Shown: piece after piece, positions 12,131 to 14,204 of the stretch
Layout of the letters: every line of letters starts with the position of its first letter
Position numbering within the stretch: the stretch's first letter is position 1
DNA from: UBA11524 sp051886675
GTDB lineage: Bacteria > Bacillota > Clostridia > Christensenellales > Aristaeellaceae
Length of the DNA stretch: 14,204 nucleotides
Reading direction: 5' to 3'
Assembly (NCBI GenBank): GCA_051886675.1
Contig: JBJEYH010000263.1
Span: 1 to 14,204 of the forward strand
Made by a program: the position numbers and the translations under genes
Notes under the pieces: generated by a model
Told to the model about the DNA's origin: nothing
Databases searched by the model: none
The model's input: only the letters and a program-made list of their open reading frames with translations

Positions 12131-13143
12131 CCCGCCGGAGGGATCAGCGTCACCTGGCCGACGGGGCCATCCTGCTCACCCGTTGCCCGCGCCGCCGGGG
12201 GTGATCAGCGTCACCTGGCCGACGGGGCCGTCCCGCTCACCCGTTGCCCACGCCGCCGGGGGGGTGATCAGCGTCACCTGGCTGGCGGATCTGTCCCGCT
12301 CACCCGTTGCCCGCGCCGCCGGAGGGATCAGCGTCACCTGGCCGCCTGATCCGTCCCGCTCACCCGTTGCCCGCGCCGCCGGGGGTGATCAGCGTCACCT
12401 GGCCGCCTGATCCGTCCCGCTTACCCGTTGCCCGTGCCGCCGGGGGTGATCAGCGTTACCTGGCCGACGGGGCCATCCTGCTCACCCGTTGCCCGCGCCG
12501 CCGGGCGTGATCAGCGTTACCTGGCCGGCGGGGCCGTCCCGCTCACCCGTTGCCCGCGCTGCCGGGGGTGATCAGCGTCACCTGGCCGACGGGGCCGTCC
12601 CGCTTACCCGTTGCCTGCGCCGCCGTGAGGATCAGCGTCACCTGACCGCCGGGGCCGTCCCGCTCACCCGTTGCCCGCGCCGCCGGGGAGGATCAGCGTC
12701 ACCTGACCGACGGGGCCGTCCCGTTCACCCGTTGCCCGCGCCGCCGGGGGTGATCAGCGTCACCTGACCGCCGGATCCGTCCCGCTTACCCGTTGCCCGC
12801 GCCGCCGGGGGATCAGCGTCACCTGGCCGACGGGGCCGTCCCGCTTACCTGTTGCCCGCGCCGCGGGGGGATCAGCGTCACCTGGCCGCCGGGGCCATCC
12901 TGCTCACCCGTTGCCCGCGCCGCCGGGGGGATCAGCGTCACCTGACCGCCGGGGCCGTCCCGCTCACCCGTTGCCCGCGCCGCCGGGGAGGAGCAGCGTC
13001 ACCTGGCCGTCGGAGGCGTCCCGCTCACCCGTTGCCCGCGCCGCCGGGGAGGAGCAGCGTCACCTGGCCGACGGGGCCGTCCCGCTCACCCGTTGCCCGC
13101 GCCGCCGGGGGTGATCAGCGTCACCTGGCCGTCGGAGGCGTCC
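12131..13143 (-). repeat. Tandem array of 17 units of about 60 bp derived from the 3' end of the 13086 gene
   Basis: The GATCAGCG (or GAGCAGCG) core occurs at 12142, 12203, 12266, 12326, 12387, 12448, 12509, 12570, 12630, 12691, 12752, 12811, 12870, 12930, 12991, 13052 and 13113. Spacings are 59-63 bp, mostly 61. Read on the minus strand, each unit resembles the last codons of the 13086 gene (GQVTLITPGGAGNG plus stop) and a short 3' flank. The right-most unit is the gene's own end. Part of each unit is nearly constant; an ~18-bp block varies among a few types. All units contain the stop position as TCA or TTA on the plus strand (TGA or TAA). The whole unit repeats, so there are no CRISPR-like unique spacers. 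The 955 bp at 12131-13085 hold no other gene I can support; the plus-strand frames that cross it are low-complexity artefacts. Confidence 0.93.
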
Positions 13144-13739
13144 AGGGTCACCTGCCACATGGCCACGCCCTCCTGCACCAGAATGATCTGCCACCTGCCG
13201 CCGGACAGGCTGCAGGCCAGCTGATACGCGCTGTCGTCCGGCAGACCCAGCGCGGCCAGGGCTATGCCGCAGGCCTCCTCACGGGTTATCTGCCCGTCGG
13301 CGGCTTCGGCCTCCCCCGCCACGGCGTAGAGCCGGTCGAAGAGCATCCGCTGTTCGTTCGTCCAGCGGGCCTCATCGCCCCAGGCCTCCGTCCAGGCCTG
13401 CCGGGTGCGCGGGAAATCTTCCCCCGCGGAGGCTTCCTGCCAGAGCGGCTCCAGATCGTCCGCCGAAAGGGTGTACGTCCAGGCCCGCCGGTTCTCCCCG
13501 TCCCGCCCGTGGATCGTGACCACCCAGGCGTGGGTGTTGTCCGTCAGACGCACCAGACTCGCCCGGCTGATCTGCGCGCCGTGCCCCGGCTCCGTCAGCC
13601 CGCAGGCCATGCCTACCGCTTCCGCCAGCGTCACCCGATCCTGCCCCGGCAGCAGCAGCTCCTCCGGCAGCGGGCCCTCCGCCCCCGCCGCGGACAGCAT
13701 CAGCATCAGACAGATCACCAGCATCGTCAGCTTCTTCAT
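13086..13739 (-). CDS. Secreted PepSY-like protein
   Basis: A 217-residue exported protein of unknown role. A signal peptide is clear: MKKLTMLVICLMLMLSAAGA, with cleavage likely near AGA/EG; no lipobox cysteine is present. The mature part has two regions of PepSY-like pattern: VTLAEAVGMACGL at the start, and near the C-terminus ITREEACGIALAALGLPDDSAY followed by GGRWQIILV and MWQVTLDASDGQV, where a Trp-x-Val strand and Asp-x-x-x-Gly turn are typical. PepSY domains are thought to bind or inhibit peptidases, but that is weak here. ATG 13739 is chosen over TTG 13745, with GGGAGG 10 nt upstream. That ribosome site lies inside a terminator-like hairpin. The last ~14 codons and the stop are also the template of the tandem array downstream. 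Confidence 0.78.
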   Translation of the reverse strand: MKKLTMLVICLMLMLSAAGAEGPLPEELLLPGQDRVTLAEAVGMACGLTEPGHGAQISRASLVRLTDNTHAWVVTIHGRDGENRRAWTYTLSADDLEPLWQEASAGEDFPRTRQAWTEAWGDEARWTNEQRMLFDRLYAVAGEAEAADGQITREEACGIALAALGLPDDSAYQLACSLSGGRWQIILVQEGVAMWQVTLDASDGQVTLITPGGAGNG

Positions 13740-13743
13740 GTGC

Positions 13744-13797
13744 AAAAAACCTCCCTGCGCCCTGTTGTTTCATACAACGTCCGGCCCAGGGAGGTTT
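13744..13797 (-). terminator. Terminator-like hairpin covering the ribosome site of the 13086 gene
   Basis: On the minus strand AAACCTCCCTG (13797-13787) pairs perfectly over 11 bp with CAGGGAGGTTT (13757-13747), followed by further T to give T6. The 29-nt interior holds a smaller GTTGT/ACAAC stem. The 3' arm contains GGGAGG, the only good ribosome site for the ATG at 13739. It could be a terminator after the 13828 gene, an attenuator, or a translation-blocking hairpin. Confidence 0.7.
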
Positions 13798-13827
13798 CCT
13801 GCCGTTTCATGGCAGTTGTTACATGGA

Positions 13828-14196
13828 TTACTTCCGGGTGCGCAGGCTCTGCAGGGCCATGTACCCCACCAGCACGCACTCCACCAGCACCACCTGACCA
13901 TCGGTGGTGGCCAGAATGTTCAGCATGGGCACCGACGCCGCGCCGATGCTGTGCAGATACTGATACCCCACCGTCAGCGCGATGAGCAGCGCGGGCACCC
14001 ACATCAGCCCCGCGAAGGGCTCCTTCTTGCGCCCCGCGCCGCTGAGCGGCAGCAGCAGCGCCAGCCCTGCCCCCAGCAGCAGCCCCTTGAGCACATTGCT
14101 CCAGAAGCCCAGCCCCCCCAGCAGCGGAAACAGCACGCATAGCAGCCATCCCAGCGCCAGCGGCACCACGATCACCGTCAGCTTGCGCAGAAACAT
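13828..14196 (-). CDS. Small four-helix membrane protein of unknown function
   Basis: A 122-residue hydrophobic protein that I do not recognise. Four membrane segments are visible: TVIVVPLALGWLLCVLFPLL (~7-26), VLKGLLLGAGLALLLPL (~35-51), GLMWVPALLIALTVGYQYL (~63-81) and VVLVECVLVGYMALQSL (~101-117), with a basic loop GAGRKKEP after helix 2 and a basic C-terminus RTRK. A TGA codon lies in frame one codon before the ATG at 14196, so this is the first possible start and the gene is complete. The ribosome site would lie partly beyond the window edge, where only 8 bp remain. It precedes the PepSY-like gene on the same strand, separated by the hairpin at 13744-13797. Confidence 0.7.
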   Translation of the reverse strand: MFLRKLTVIVVPLALGWLLCVLFPLLGGLGFWSNVLKGLLLGAGLALLLPLSGAGRKKEPFAGLMWVPALLIALTVGYQYLHSIGAASVPMLNILATTDGQVVLVECVLVGYMALQSLRTRK

Positions 14197-14204
14197 GTCA
14201 CAAT

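Noticed and set aside
12131..13143. CRISPR array
   Set aside because: The whole ~60-bp unit is repeated with small differences. There are no unique spacers of constant length, no cas genes, and the right-most unit is the coding end of a gene.
12000..13985. Long plus-strand reading frames across the repeat array (Arg/Pro/Ala-rich proteins)
   Set aside because: Most units are 61 bp, so a frame reads the three phases in turn. The predicted proteins are low-complexity, start inside repeats and have no ribosome sites. The minus-strand gene at 13086 explains the right side.
1..14204. tRNA, rRNA, insertion sequence, integrase or phage signals
   Set aside because: No cloverleaf, rRNA core motifs, transposase-like frames or flanking inverted repeats were seen by eye. 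A covariance-model and IS search would settle this.

Overview
This is a GC-rich chromosomal window, most likely from a Firmicutes (Clostridia-type) bacterium. The gene order rimP-nusA-rnpM(ylxR)-ylxQ-infB is the typical Firmicutes translation/transcription operon. Promoters of the sigma-A type, GGAGG ribosome sites, DegV and PflX-like proteins, and an ABC/two-component module of clostridial style fit the same picture. No RNA gene, insertion sequence, phage gene or CRISPR array was seen.

Layout. (1) 1-3690, minus strand: the 5' part of infB (it runs off the left edge), ylxQ, rnpM, nusA and rimP. They are served by one clear promoter and a leader of about 245 nt that carries a terminator-like structure. 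(2) 3723-6447, plus strand: a PflX-like radical SAM gene with its own promoter, then a DegV-family gene and a HAD hydrolase that overlap by ATGA, closed by a strong terminator. (3) 6498-9109, minus strand: an ABC ATPase, an ABC-2 permease, a possible small ORF and an unknown membrane protein. (4) 9318-11414, plus strand, divergent from the ABC genes: an OmpR-type response regulator, a histidine kinase with a very short external loop, and a Gly/Pro/Arg-rich protein with a C-terminal membrane anchor, ending in a terminator. (5) 11434-12001: a single small membrane protein gene with its own promoter. (6) 12131-13143: 17 tandem copies of a unit of about 60 bp. (7) 13086-14196, minus strand: a secreted PepSY-like protein whose last codons are the last copy of that array, preceded by a four-helix membrane protein gene.

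The main observation is a local regulon. Three promoters (ABC operon, regulator/kinase operon, and the lone gene at 11516) share one geometry: two or three GTTCA boxes exactly 11 bp apart, with the last box starting exactly 16 bp upstream of the -10 hexamer and no recognisable -35. This is what a class II OmpR-family activator site looks like. The response regulator encoded between them is the obvious candidate. The module would then be a self-activating envelope-stress or export system: sensor kinase, regulator, exporter, tail-anchored Gly/Pro/Arg protein and a small membrane protein.

The second observation is the tandem array. It appears to be an amplification of the 3' end of the PepSY-like gene, including its stop codon. 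Its main period of 61 bp is not a multiple of three, so it is not a coding repeat. A third is a terminator-like hairpin that buries the ribosome binding site of that same gene.
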